Shown one piece after another: positions 47,867 to 57,588 of a stretch of 64,000 nt of DNA. A program made the position numbers and the translations under genes. Origin of the DNA: Pyronema omphalodes (lineage: Eukaryota > Ascomycota > Pezizomycetes > Pezizales > Pyronemataceae); NCBI GenBank assembly GCA_024516155.1, contig JAJJXM010000072.1, forward strand, positions 124,001 through 188,000. Reading direction: 5' to 3'. Every line of letters starts with the position of its first letter. Position 1 is the first letter of the stretch. The notes beneath the pieces were generated by a model. It saw only the letters and a program-made list of their open reading frames with translations. It was not told the DNA's origin and did no database searches.

Positions 47867-48200
47867 TTTTTTTTTTTTTTTTTTTTTTTTTCTTTTTTTT
47901 TTTATTCATACACGTATCTAACCGTAAGGTTATGGCGTAAGCTACCTAATTAATTCACAGTGTTAACTATCGGGTGTGATCCCAATAGTCACCGGGTACG
48001 CCCCGGAGCGGTCTATCGTGCTTGGGGTTGTAGCCCCCCCCTCTCGTCTATTCGTACTCCGTTTCTGTCCTTCTCGTCTATGTGTCCCTGAGCCCTGTAC
48101 GCTCTTCAAACACCTCGCCCGGTGTCTGAATATCCTCCACCCTTCCCCGTCTACGTCCCCATTTTTCTTTTTTTTTCTTTTTTTGTTTCTTTTTACCTCC
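47867..48200 (-). mobile_element. Poly(A)-tailed retroposon 3' end, copy 1
   Basis: On the minus strand the sequence ends in GTATGAATAAA running into a tail of about 36 A interrupted by one G (plus-strand T run 47867-47903). Upstream it matches copy 2 (about 49090-49351): GACACATAGACGAG, ACCGCTCCGGGGCGTACCCG, GCCATAACC and GGTTAGATACGTGTATGAA. A hairpin lies at 47967-47988. An A-tail on a repeated 3' end is typical of LINE- or SINE-type retroposition. The 5' boundary and coding capacity are not defined; upstream (48130-48340) is a strongly pyrimidine-rich plus strand. No target-site duplication was found. Confidence 0.7.
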
Positions 48201-48420
48201 TCTCCCTCTGTTCTCTCTTCCTCCACTCCCCGTTCCGTGCTACCCCTTCGTCTCCTCCTCCCGCTTCTTGTCCCTTCTTCCTCATCTCTCTTCTGCCTCA
48301 CTTCCCCGTCTCTCTCCTCTCTCCCGCCTTTACTGGCTGAGCGCTAGGGTTGTTCTAATGTTCCCTCTGAGCGACTATTCTCTGATGCCGGTAATGCTTG
48401 TCACTGAATTGAAAGACTCT

Positions 48421-48511
48421 TCGCGAGACGTCTCGAGACTTACGAGACCAAGTCCCACGAGACGTGACGTCTCGAGACCAAGCTCGGTCTCGTCTCGTCT
48501 CGTCTCGTGGG
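48421..48511. repeat. GAGAC/GTCTC-rich imperfect palindrome
   Basis: Overlapping GAGACG and CGTCTC motifs. Outer arms CCCACGAGACG (48454) and CGTCTCGTGGG (ending about 48511) are exact reverse complements, with an inner CGAGACC/GGTCTCG pair, so the segment can form a long hairpin or cruciform. Confidence 0.75.
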
Positions 48512-49089
48512 CATCTCTAGGTACAAATTCAAGCTACGGATATTACTGATATCTATGATGCTTAAAGCTACTTCTACAATAGCATTTCACTCGGTATATT
48601 CGAATTACAACTTCAGCAGTTTCAAGGCTGCAGGTGTACTGTATTGAATTTATATCCAACGTATAATTCCCGGTATTCTGAACTCAGCACTGTGCTTTTA
48701 ACTCTACCGCTTAATATCACTGGAAGATCCGGAGCACAAAGAACCAGCGGGAGCAGAAATAACACTGAGTGGGAAAAACCGAGATTCCAGCTTCACGTTT
48801 GTAGTACAAGAGTCAGCTGGATAACTGGTAAATAGTAAGTATGGCTTACTAGCAGAGGAGTGTAAGCATTATTCAATAATTACCTGATAGTGATCCTTGA
48901 TGAGACCTGATGAAGAAACTACGGGTTGGGGCAGAGATGAGGAGTGGGAAACGATTCGTAGCAGGACTTTCTGTCTGACCGTCCTGCATGGGCCTTTTAG
49001 GCCTCGATCAGCGTATGATACAATAATAATAATGCCTGACCCTCATTTAACCAGCGGAATTAGCAGTAAGCGTGACAGAGCGTGTTGAA

Positions 49090-49351
49090 TATTGGTGGTG
49101 TTGGTACGGGCATCGGCAGCCTGAAACGCTGGGGAGCAGGGCGAGCGGTCTCAAGGACACAAAGACGAGACGGACAGGAAAGGAATAAGAGAAGGCAGGA
49201 GGGGGGTTACAACCTGAAACCAGACAGACCGCTCCGGGGCGTTCCCGGTGACCCTTGAAATAACATTCAAGGGTTAACAATGTAGAGTACATGGTTAGCA
49301 TCCGCCATAACCATATAGGGTTAGATGCGTGTATGAAATAAAAAAAAAAAA
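49090..49351 (+). mobile_element. Poly(A)-tailed retroposon 3' end, copy 2
   Basis: Plus-strand copy of the same family, ending GTATGAAATAAA with 12 A at 49340-49351. It shares ordered blocks with copy 1, and its hairpin is at 49252-49273 (8-bp stem, 6-nt loop). It lies head to head with copy 1, with the tails pointing outward. The 5' boundary is approximate. Confidence 0.7.
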
Positions 49352-49659
49352 GAGCGAGCGGTCAAAGAAAGGACCGGAGCATGAAGGAGCAGCATGTAAG
49401 ATGGAAGTAGTGTACGGAACGTTGGTATCATCGTGAAATGGAGACAAAGAATCTATCTCGACGTTTGTTAGTGAAGGATTGATCGCAGAGGAGCTAGCTA
49501 GGTAACTCTGGCAACTCAGCAGGTGTTTCCATGCTTTCTTCGTGATTGCTTGGTGATTGCTAGTTCATTGTAACTACTGAAAGCTTACATTAAAATTCCA
49601 GCCTCATGGTGTTGCTTTGTTTCTTACTGATGTTTGCCTTTTCCATTGCTTGATTATTT

Positions 49660-50124
49660 GTGTTTTTTGATGAAACTCCACCGGAATTACCCGCGCATGG
49701 TGCAACAGGTGAACTTGAACCCCACCACTCACCGCGCCTCATTCCTTCTGCTGACTGCAATACACATAAATACTCCCCTACCGCCATCCGAAAGACCTAC
49801 CAAAACCACATTAATCACCACCGTCTTAAAGTCTTCAACCGTACCACCGCTGATTCTGAGCTCCGTCGAAATGCTTGCTCGCTAGAGCTCGTCTGCACCG
49901 ATCGAATACTTAAATTTCAATCACACATTCCTGATGACATTACTCTTACCGCAGATGCAAATTACCTGAATAACCTGGAATGCAGCTCCGACGCATCGTT
50001 ATTGATACACCTCCGGATCCATTTCACCACCACAGTCGACTATCACGTGCTTCCTCGTCCTCCCACCAAGATGCATCCACACTATCCACATCATCTCCCA
50101 AATATTTCCATAATATCAGATTAA
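49660..50124 (+). CDS. Doubtful small hypothetical protein
   Basis: 154-codon frame, rich in His and Pro, with no recognised motif. It may be an exon of a larger gene continuing toward 50763, but I found no convincing splice pair. Low confidence that it is translated. Confidence 0.2.
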   Translation: MFFDETPPELPAHGATGELEPHHSPRLIPSADCNTHKYSPTAIRKTYQNHINHHRLKVFNRTTADSELRRNACSLELVCTDRILKFQSHIPDDITLTADANYLNNLECSSDASLLIHLRIHFTTTVDYHVLPRPPTKMHPHYPHHLPNISIISD

Positions 50125-50762
50125 ACACTCCGACGACATACCCAGGACGCAAACCTTGCACCACCCCGAGGTCAACTCAGCCGAGTGACATATCATGCCT
50201 AGACCCACCAAGACCAATCTGCTCACGTGCCACAACCACCTGCGGAGGGTGGTCTTAAGGCATGCAGGCACCCGCCATATCCCTGCACTCAAATCATAAA
50301 TATAATCATTATTTATATCCTTAGGCACGTATCTCGTTTATGGTGGGGGACGACGTCACGGAATGTAGAAAGGATGCGCATGAGCATCTATGCTCGTGCT
50401 GAAAGGGATTTTGGTAAAGGTTACAAGCAGAATGAGAAGTAGGGGAGTATTCGAGGTATGTGACTCTACGATTGCGTTGTGAAGGAGAGGTCGTGATGTC
50501 GCTTGTGCGTGGTGCCTTGAAGGCGAGGTAATCTTGATGTTGGGTCATGTCAGCTTCGTAGGTATCTAGGAATTAAATGATGATGTTTATACTGACATTT
50601 TTCAGCAGATCATGACAGGTAGAGCTGAGTTGGATTGGTATAAATCTCTATGCAACCACAACTTGATCGTATGTCGAATCCGCTGTTTTAGTATACACTC
50701 CAGACATATTATTGCCCGTCTTCTAAAGTTCAACAACCATCGCTGCATCCCAAACCGTTCCG

Positions 50763-51347
50763 ATGCGAAAACCCATCAATAAGATGCACATCCTCCGTCG
50801 TCCATCCGGCTCCAGTTTTCGAGAACGTTTTCTTCACCGTCAAACATCCTCCTCTTATTCCTCATTGAACGATGGCGATCATGACGATGTGTGGTCTACC
50901 ACCACTACAGCCGGCGGTTCCAAATTCCGCTCCTCTCGTCAAAAGACCTCATCATCGTCCTCCTCCACCTTCTCAACCTCATCAAGCTCCACCTCCTCCA
51001 CCTTGTCCTTGTCGGACCACTCCTCTTCCGACTATAGCAAATCCGGGACATGGTCTACAGCTGCTACAACCGGAGGCGATACAGAGAACCGCAGCACATC
51101 GGCCACGAATATTCTGGACTACTGCCGAATCTGCGACTAGTACGAACCTCGGGAGGGCCACGACCCACGGAAAACCGAAGTTAAGCCGGCCATAGAAGGC
51201 CGTAATTCCCTCCCAAATGCCAGCAAAGATCATGAGAGACACGTTCGCTTTGAGGAGGAGACTGTAAGACGAGAGCATTTTAAGAGAGAAAAGGAAGGCA
51301 GTGCAGGTATTGACTTCCAGACGGTACTACGTGGTGGGAGTAACTGA
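50763..51347 (+). CDS. Hypothetical Ser/Thr-rich protein with in-frame amber at 51138
   Basis: A 125-codon frame (basic N-terminus, then Ser-rich) ends with DYCRICD and TAG at 51138-51140. The same frame then stays open for 68 codons of hydrophilic sequence (YEPREGHDPRKTEV..., HVRFEEETVRREHF) to TGA at 51345. The continuation looks protein-like, so TAG may be a CAG-to-TAG nonsense change, or the segment may be a second exon with a CTAG acceptor. No known family. Confidence 0.3.
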
Positions 51348-52829
51348 GTATGCTATCTTGAAGATCCGTGGACGATACCACTTGAGGAATAGTTACTGAC
51401 CAAACATGTTGAGGGAGAGAGTGAAGGAAGATAGGCTATGCGGGAGTGAATGCTGTGAGCCTTGGGAACGTGTCACGGTGAGAGTACCAGGAAGAATCAG
51501 GCGGGTTAGGAGCATCTGGGGGAATGGAATGGTGAGGGTTGACGTTTCGTAAGCCGTCTACAGGATAGGCGGGAAAACGTCTGGACAAGGTGTGGTGAAT
51601 GGGAGTGTGACGTGGGAAAGCATCTGGGAGGGCTTGGGGTGAGGCACGGTGAGGACACCAGGTTGGAAGTCATTTTTTTTAGGCAATGGCTGTTATGCGT
51701 GATTTTTATGGTAAGGGACACCAGAGATATTGGAAAGATATCTTGATTCCTTTTTCCCTTGCCCAACAATAGATACTCTTGGACCTTCACTTTCTCGCGG
51801 TATGCAATTCTTTAGGATCACGGGAGCTGTCTCTCAAGAGGCAGAATTTCTACTTTGAGGCTGCGAATATTGTTTGCACAGAAAGGTTGCCAAATGCGTC
51901 CGGAGACATGTGATCTGTCTCGCTTTGTAAGCATACTTACTCTGGTGTTTGTGTCTCGTGCCGTTAACGCGGCTGGTCGCTGATCTGACAACCTCGAGCC
52001 CCCCGGAGCGAGCTTACATAGTTCCACCTCCACATCTTTTTCACCGCCCACATGCCAGGCCCCCATACCATCAACCCACTCTTCCTCTCCCAACCAACCA
52101 CGTTTCCGGCATCCTCAACCTCTCTATGACCGACAGTTCACCAAACGCAAAAAGCCCACTGAGGCGTCACATCAGCGTCACCGGAGGAATTTCAGTGAGT
52201 CACCCTATGATGAGTTGCTTAATGTTGCACGGCTTGGAAGCGTCTGTTTTCACCGGCCAGTTTGGAAAGATCTTGTTTGAAATCCCCTGGTGCTCCGTCA
52301 CAGCACTGCGAGTTGAAGTCGGGTGTGGATAGGAATCAGGACTAAGAGCCATACGCTGCCAGAATTATATGTTCCCTCAATTCCTTGAGTCGGCAGAAGA
52401 CCTGAACACCTGCCCTATTTTTCGTGGACCATTGTTTTTTTGCTGTATATCACATTGGTAACGCATGATCGATGAGGACTAATAAGTTGAGAATAGATGC
52501 CGAGACCTGAAAATTATCGCATATTTCTACCCTAACCGACCGACGGTACAAATTCTTCAGTAGCCAACTTGGGCAAGTGTTCCTCTTAGACAACATTGTC
52601 TAGACTACGAATACTACGTACTTCATCCAAATTTGGACATTAATCTCACGCGAGAATTATCTTGCGTCTTTCATATCTCTCTATTGGGACCTGTTCTTCA
52701 GGACCAACTCACATAGCAACACTGTCCACCCGCTCTACAAGTAATAACGCACGGAGAACTCCAAGAGGAACTGCGCAAAGTCCTCTACAGCAGGATTCAA
52801 TGACGAGTGATGTTGCCCGAGGAGCAACC
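51348..52829. other. Region left of the copia remnant, no defined gene
   Basis: About 1.5 kb. It probably includes the 5' LTR/gag side of the copia element, but I could not find an LTR boundary or a gag frame. Confidence 0.35.
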
Positions 52830-54663
52830 GCACTTTGTGCGACAAAAGCTCTCATAAGAAAGGACACCTTTCAACGGAATGCAAACTAAGAAAATCGGCG
52901 ATTGCCAGACACGAACGATACAAGCTTCGATCCAGTGCTAAAATCGCCGAGCTGGATAACACCGACGTCGGCATCTGACTCAGAAACTCCGTCACCTCCC
53001 CACCAGCACAAGTCTTGATCGCTACCGACTCGTCCGCTGAGACTCATACTTGGGTGCTTGACTCTGGTGCAACGCACCACTTTTGTAACGATAAATCTGC
53101 TTTCCTTGCTGATTCCTTAGCTACCTGCAAATCTATCAATATTCGTATAGGTGACAACAGTACAGTCACCACTAACACCTATGGAAAAATAATTCTTAAT
53201 AATCTTTTTCAAATTTCTGCGTTATACGTCCCCACTTTCCGACTCTCCCTTTTCTCTCTGCCCCTCTTCGATAAAAGGGGGTGGCAAATCACTATGGTGA
53301 ATGGCTCTTGTACTGTCAAAGATAAGACCTCCAGAAGAATCATTGTCACTCACATGCAGGACAATCTATACAGGTGGACAGTGGACGCTACGAAAGAGGA
53401 CCACGACGCCCTGATAACCACTCGCTCTGTTGCAGGCGTCGACATAAATTCTGTTCCCTCGTCGATCCGAACAACGAAACAGTCTACTCAACGAATCAGT
53501 TCAGACGTCAATTTTATGCGTCCAAGGAACAAAAATCTTCGGACAGCACATAAACACTCCTTCCGCCTTGAGCCGACAAGTAACTTCGAGATGTAGCACA
53601 GAAGACTGGCTCACCTCAATACTGAATCCTTATCCAAAATTATTAATTCATCCGATAAAACCACGAACATAGATCATTCTCAGTCCTGTACGACTCGCAT
53701 ACAAGCCAAGACTCGGCAGTCCTTTATCCGAACACCAACTGAACGTGCGGGCAAGCCCTTTGAACTTGTCCAATCTGATGTCTGCGGCCCGAGGTCAACT
53801 TCCTCGATCAGCCAGCTACGCTATTATTTTATCTATATTCACGACTTCAGTCGGTTCGCCAAGGTATATTTTTTAAAATCAAAGCCCACAGACGCGGTAC
53901 TACCGGTATTCCAAGAATACAAAGCGTGGCTTGAATCTTTGGGACATAAAATCCGGCGTTTCAGGTGTGATAATGACACAGGGGAATTTAATAACCAACA
54001 GTTCCATTCTTTCCTAGCGAAAGGCGGCATCTCGTTCGAACCCTCTCCACCTTTCACACAGCATCAAAATGGAATAGCCGAAACATTCATTCAGACGATC
54101 AACGGCAAAGCACGTTCCATGTTAATAGACGCCCAAGTTCCACATCGCTTCTGAGCTGAGGCTGTCAACACAGCGGTATATCTTCATTCAATATCTCCAA
54201 CTAGGACGCTTAAAGGTTGGCTAAGTCGTTATGAGGCCCTGTTTCCCAGGCCGCCTCAGCTGCTGCACCTTCGAAGATTCGGTTGCACGGTCTTCAAACA
54301 TATACCGAAGGAGCAGAGGATGGACAAAAACTGGAGCGCACGCGCGTCACACAGCATGACGGTTGGATACACTGATTCGTCAAAAATTTGGCGCATCTAT
54401 GACTTCAATTCACGTTCTGTTGTGCGCGTTCCCAACGTCGTCTTCTTGGAGGACAATAATGCCTTCGATTCCGAAGGACGTCCCAATACATCTGAGGAAA
54501 TCATCAAGGCTATATCCGACTGTTTCCCTAACATAATTGGAGGGGGTGATGAGAATGCGTCAGCGCTCATATCACATGAGATAGACGCCCTCATTCAGAG
54601 TATGTACAGATGACCACCCCAACTTTTCATGACACCGCTGTCGGACCTTTCACGGCCACACGG

Positions 54664-54890
54664 TGTCACGGCACACGGCTGACGAGCCGTCGTGTTGTTG
54701 CGTCACCATTGTGTTGTCATTGTTGTTGTTGCCGTCGTGCCATTGTCATCGTTGTGCCGTGTTCTGTTGTTGATGTGTTGTTGTGTGTGCCGTGCCGTTG
54801 CTGATGACTGATCGATTTGATGATGGATGATGTACCACAAGCTGTAGAAGCTGTGGCGTCGCAGGTTAAATCATGGAGAATGGAAGCTGT
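54664..54890 (+). repeat. Truncated copy of the solo-LTR family
   Basis: Starts TGTCACGGCACACGGCTGAC exactly like the LTR at 55429 and remains alignable for about 227 bp (to GGAAGCTGT), then passes into copia RT coding sequence. The 3' part of the LTR is missing and no target duplication is visible, so it is a truncated or rearranged copy. Confidence 0.8.
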
Positions 54891-55423
54891 TCATGATACT
54901 GCCGCTATGAACAGCGCTGACCGGGACAACTGGAGAAGTGCGATGCAGGAGGAGTGGAATTCCTCACTGATAAACCAGACCTTCCAGGCTTTTAAATCAG
55001 ATAACAATGCAGAGCCTCCCCGACCAGTGTCACCGTCTTATGCATCCGACAAGCAAACATCGTACAACGGCATCACTGTTCCGTTTGGATGCAAGCCTTC
55101 GAAATGTCGATGGATTTACAAGAACACATGCAACCTTGACGGGAGCACGAAGTTCGAGGCCTGACTGGTTATAAAAGGCTATGAGCAAGTTCCAGGCATT
55201 GATTACGATGAGACCTATGCACCTGTCTCCACGTTATGTACTCTATGTTACCTGCTATGCTTATCTGCAACCAGGGGGTGGTCAGTAGATCAGATGGATG
55301 TTGTCACAGCTTTCCTCAACCCAGCCATTGACAACGACAGAACTTTCATGTCCATGCCTCCTGGTATCGAATGGCTCGATAAACGCCTATCAAAAACATC
55401 GACTGTCCGCCTGTTGAAAGCCC

Positions 55424-55428
55424 TGTAC
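55424..55428. repeat. Left target-site duplication TGTAC of the solo LTR
   Basis: TGTAC at 55424-55428 is repeated at 63609-63613. Removing everything from 55429 through 63613 restores the copia RT frame (KALY to ALKQ). Confidence 0.93.
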
Positions 55429-55825
55429 TGTCACGGCACACGGCTGACGAGCCGTTGTGTTGTTGCGTCATCATTGTGTTGTCGTTGTTGTTGTCGACAT
55501 CGTGCCGTTGTCTTGCCGTGTTGTGTTGTCTTGTCGTTGTGTTGTTGTGTGTGCCGTGCCGTTGTTGTTGATGGACTGACTGATGATGGATGACGTACCA
55601 TGAGCTGGAGAGCTGTGGCGTCGCAGGTGAAATGATGGAGAACGGAAGCTGTCATGTAGCGATGTTGGATGACGGCCCAGCAAGAGTGCTGGCCGCCCCT
55701 TTGTACATAAGGAGGCTTGCCTCCCTGTTGTTGAGTTCTCCATCGAACGTCTTGTGTCTTTTCCCTTGTCCTTAATAAAGACTTCTCCTTTCCGTCCCAC
55801 GTCATTCTTGTCCTTGTCCCTGTCC

Positions 55826-55830
55826 CTGTT
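55826..55830. repeat. Left target-site duplication CTGTT of the gypsy element
   Basis: CTGTT at 55826-55830 recurs at 63474-63478, immediately outside the two 792-bp LTRs. A one-base shift is possible because a T is shared at the boundary. Confidence 0.9.
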
Positions 55831-56622
55831 TATCAGAATCCGTATCCACGGTTACTGACGACAGGCAGCGCGGGGTTTTCGGCGGCGAGGAGGGCGGCGG
55901 CGGGTTAGGTAAGGCTGGTAAGTGGGGAATGGGGAAGGGTTTGTGGGCTTGGGAAGTCACAGGTGAGTTTGGCGAGATGGGATATCACAAGGGAACTTTT
56001 GTAGATAGGATTGTGGTAAATAGAAACTTGATTGCGTGAAGAAATAAACTACATACAAATTTCCTCCTCTTATACTTGTTCCTTCATGACTCGTGACTCA
56101 GCATTCTCCGCCTGCGGAGAATGCTCCCAATGCTAACCGCCGTGATAACTACATACATGACCAACATTCCCCAACATTTGCCAACCGCCGTAATTCCAAA
56201 TAAGAAAGCAAGATAACTAAACGCCGTAATTCCAAATAATAATAACAAGGAAAGAGTACATACCAAAAGAGATAACTACTGGCTAACCGCCGTGATTCCA
56301 AATAGCAAAGAAAGAGTACATACCGAAAGAGATAACTTCCTGGCTAACCGCCGTAATTCCAAATAGTAAAGAAAGAGTACATACCAAAAGAGAGAAGTAA
56401 AAGATTCCAACATTTTCCTAGCCGCCGTGATACCTAAAAGAAATCCAAATAAGAAATAACTCCGAACATATGAAAATCCTCGGCAAGGGGCCCAGCCCCT
56501 TGCCCTAACCCTATCCCTTCACTTCATGACAGCGTAGCAGGTTGCTAGGGTGATGACGATCACCCATAGCCCTGCGGTGGTGACGGCGGAGGCCAGGAGC
56601 ATGTCACGGGAGCGTTGTGACA
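55831..56622 (-). repeat. 3' LTR of the gypsy element
   Basis: 792 bp. In sense orientation it begins TGTCACAAC and ends CTGATA. Its first 104 nt encode the C-terminus of the third ORF. It carries three approximate 61-bp tandem units (about 56217-56403) and a 26-bp palindrome (56100-56125). Confidence 0.95.
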
Positions 56623-57586
56623 TAAGCCCCCCCCTCCAGGCCGAGACTCCGGCGAGGCCGCTGGCAGTCCTCAACGCGGGCCTCCGGATGGGGGACCGTC
56701 CCCGATACTGCTTTCCCCGACGTCGGCGACGTACGACGTCCTGGGTGATGTCCTCGAGGACATAAGGCGGTATTTGCTCTTGTTGGTGTCCTAAGGGGGG
56801 CGCCGTTATTTGTTCTTGTTGGTGCCCTGAGGAGAACGGGGGTATTTGATCTTGTTGGTGCCCTGAGGCGGGGGGCTCCGGGGGATCCGAACAAGGGGCG
56901 GATGTCAGGTCGTTGGTTGGTCGGTAGTCGACGGTGGGGAGACGCTGTTCCGGCTCCGCTGTCTGATAGAAAGACAGGTTGATTGCCACCTTCTCGTGGT
57001 CCGAGGGTCCCGTCATCATAATCACTGGGAGTTGGTGTCGGATCGTAGGGATGGTCGAGTCCTCCGATTCCAGTTCGCGGGGACGGGGTGGTTCGTTTTC
57101 CTGGTTTTCCGTAGGGACGGGAGGCTCCTTTCCTGTCCCGGGCTCGTCCTTGGCGGGTGGTATCGTTGCCGGGGTCTCCGTGGGGGGTTTCCATCCTCTG
57201 ATACCGCATCTCTGGTCGTGTCCGTCTTTGTTGACCAGGAATTTACACACATTGCAGAGTCTCTTCCCCTTCTGCCATGCCTTGCAGGCCTTTTGCGGGT
57301 CCATCCTTCGGTGTCGGATCACCCATTCTAACTCGGGGTCATGTAGCTGCCCGCAGCTACATGATTTTTTTATGCATGCCGCAATTGCTTGCGCCACCGC
57401 TGGGAAATGATTGTTGTTTAATTTCGATTGGAGGTGAATGGAGCAGGAGTCGTTGTTGCAGAACGACCAATGTAGTTCTGCGTGCGGGATCGTGGGGTGG
57501 GGGGATTTCTTTTCTGCCGGGGGAGTAGGGGTTCGGTACCAGCCCAAAGAGGACGGGGGGTCCTCGGAGTTCGTTCTATCGTCCAT
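56519..57586 (-). CDS. Third ORF of the gypsy element: Cys/His-rich protein with C-terminal membrane segment
   Basis: 355 aa. Its ATG overlaps the pol stop as TAATG. Residues about 36-122 form a Cys/His-rich domain (HWSFCNNDSCSIHLQSK, CIKKSCSCGQLHD, CNVCKFLVNKDGHDQRC), probably zinc-binding. The middle is Pro/Gln-rich and includes three GHQQ(D/E)QI repeats. The last 27 residues are hydrophobic (MLLASAVTTAGLWVIVITLATCYAV), ending in MK, consistent with a tail anchor. The last 35 codons lie within the 3' LTR, and the polypurine tract is also coding. It occupies the position of env in infectious relatives but has no signal peptide or fusion-like features that I can see. Similar W..C....C..H domains occur in other fungal elements to my recollection. 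Function unknown. Confidence 0.82.
   Translation of the reverse strand: MDDRTNSEDPPSSLGWYRTPTPPAEKKSPHPTIPHAELHWSFCNNDSCSIHLQSKLNNNHFPAVAQAIAACIKKSCSCGQLHDPELEWVIRHRRMDPQKACKAWQKGKRLCNVCKFLVNKDGHDQRCGIRGWKPPTETPATIPPAKDEPGTGKEPPVPTENQENEPPRPRELESEDSTIPTIRHQLPVIMMTGPSDHEKVAINLSFYQTAEPEQRLPTVDYRPTNDLTSAPCSDPPEPPASGHQQDQIPPFSSGHQQEQITAPPLGHQQEQIPPYVLEDITQDVVRRRRRGKQYRGRSPIRRPALRTASGLAGVSAWRGGLMSQRSRDMLLASAVTTAGLWVIVITLATCYAVMK
56627..56637 (-). promoter_or_regulatory. Polypurine tract of the gypsy element
   Basis: On the minus strand GGAGGGGGGGG lies 4 nt before the 3' LTR start, the expected place for plus-strand DNA priming. Confidence 0.8.
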
Positions 57587-57588
57587 TA
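57549..57588 (-). promoter_or_regulatory. TAATG stop/start overlap with downstream hairpin
   Basis: The pol stop TAA (57588-57586) and the third-ORF ATG (57586-57584) share one base. On the RNA, GAGGAC and GTCCTC (57565-57560 and 57554-57549) can form a 6-bp GC-rich hairpin with a 5-nt loop about 18 nt after the ATG. UAAUG coupling with downstream structure is known from the silkworm SART1 retrotransposon. Confidence 0.65.

Larger units (their letters stand above)
52830..55428 (+). mobile_element. Decayed Ty1/copia element, left part (gag end, protease, integrase, RT start)
   Basis: In order on the plus strand: a damaged gag zinc knuckle (CDKSSHKKGHLSTEC, about 52845), aspartic protease DSGATHH at 53061, the GAG-pre-integrase HRRLAHLN at about 53600, integrase core with Asp residues in SDVCGP and RCDNDTGEF and HQNGIAETFIQ, then the start of reverse transcriptase (WRSAMQEEWNS, CRWIYKN, YDETYAPVS, DVVTAFLNP) up to KALY at 55428. 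In-frame stops at 53594 (TAG), 54152 (TGA) and 55162 (TGA) make it inactive. An LTR fragment of another element sits at 54664-54890. The RT reading frame resumes at 63614 after the nested insertions. Confidence 0.88.

Noticed and set aside
47867..47903. T-run as a Pol III or Pol II terminator
   Set aside because: Better explained as the poly(A) tail of a minus-strand retroposon, because the flanking sequence matches a second A-tailed copy.
51140..51200. Possible 5S rRNA-like segment
   Set aside because: Some GGGAGG/CCACGACCC-like words, but no internal control box and no 5S fold could be built.
56217..56403. Regularly spaced ~61-bp units resembling a CRISPR array
   Set aside because: Tandem repeats within an LTR of a eukaryotic retrotransposon. 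The units are contiguous, with no unique spacers, and no cas genes are present.
57022..57410. Overlapping plus-strand ORFs antisense to the third gypsy ORF
   Set aside because: Shadows of the Pro-rich coding strand with no recognisable features.
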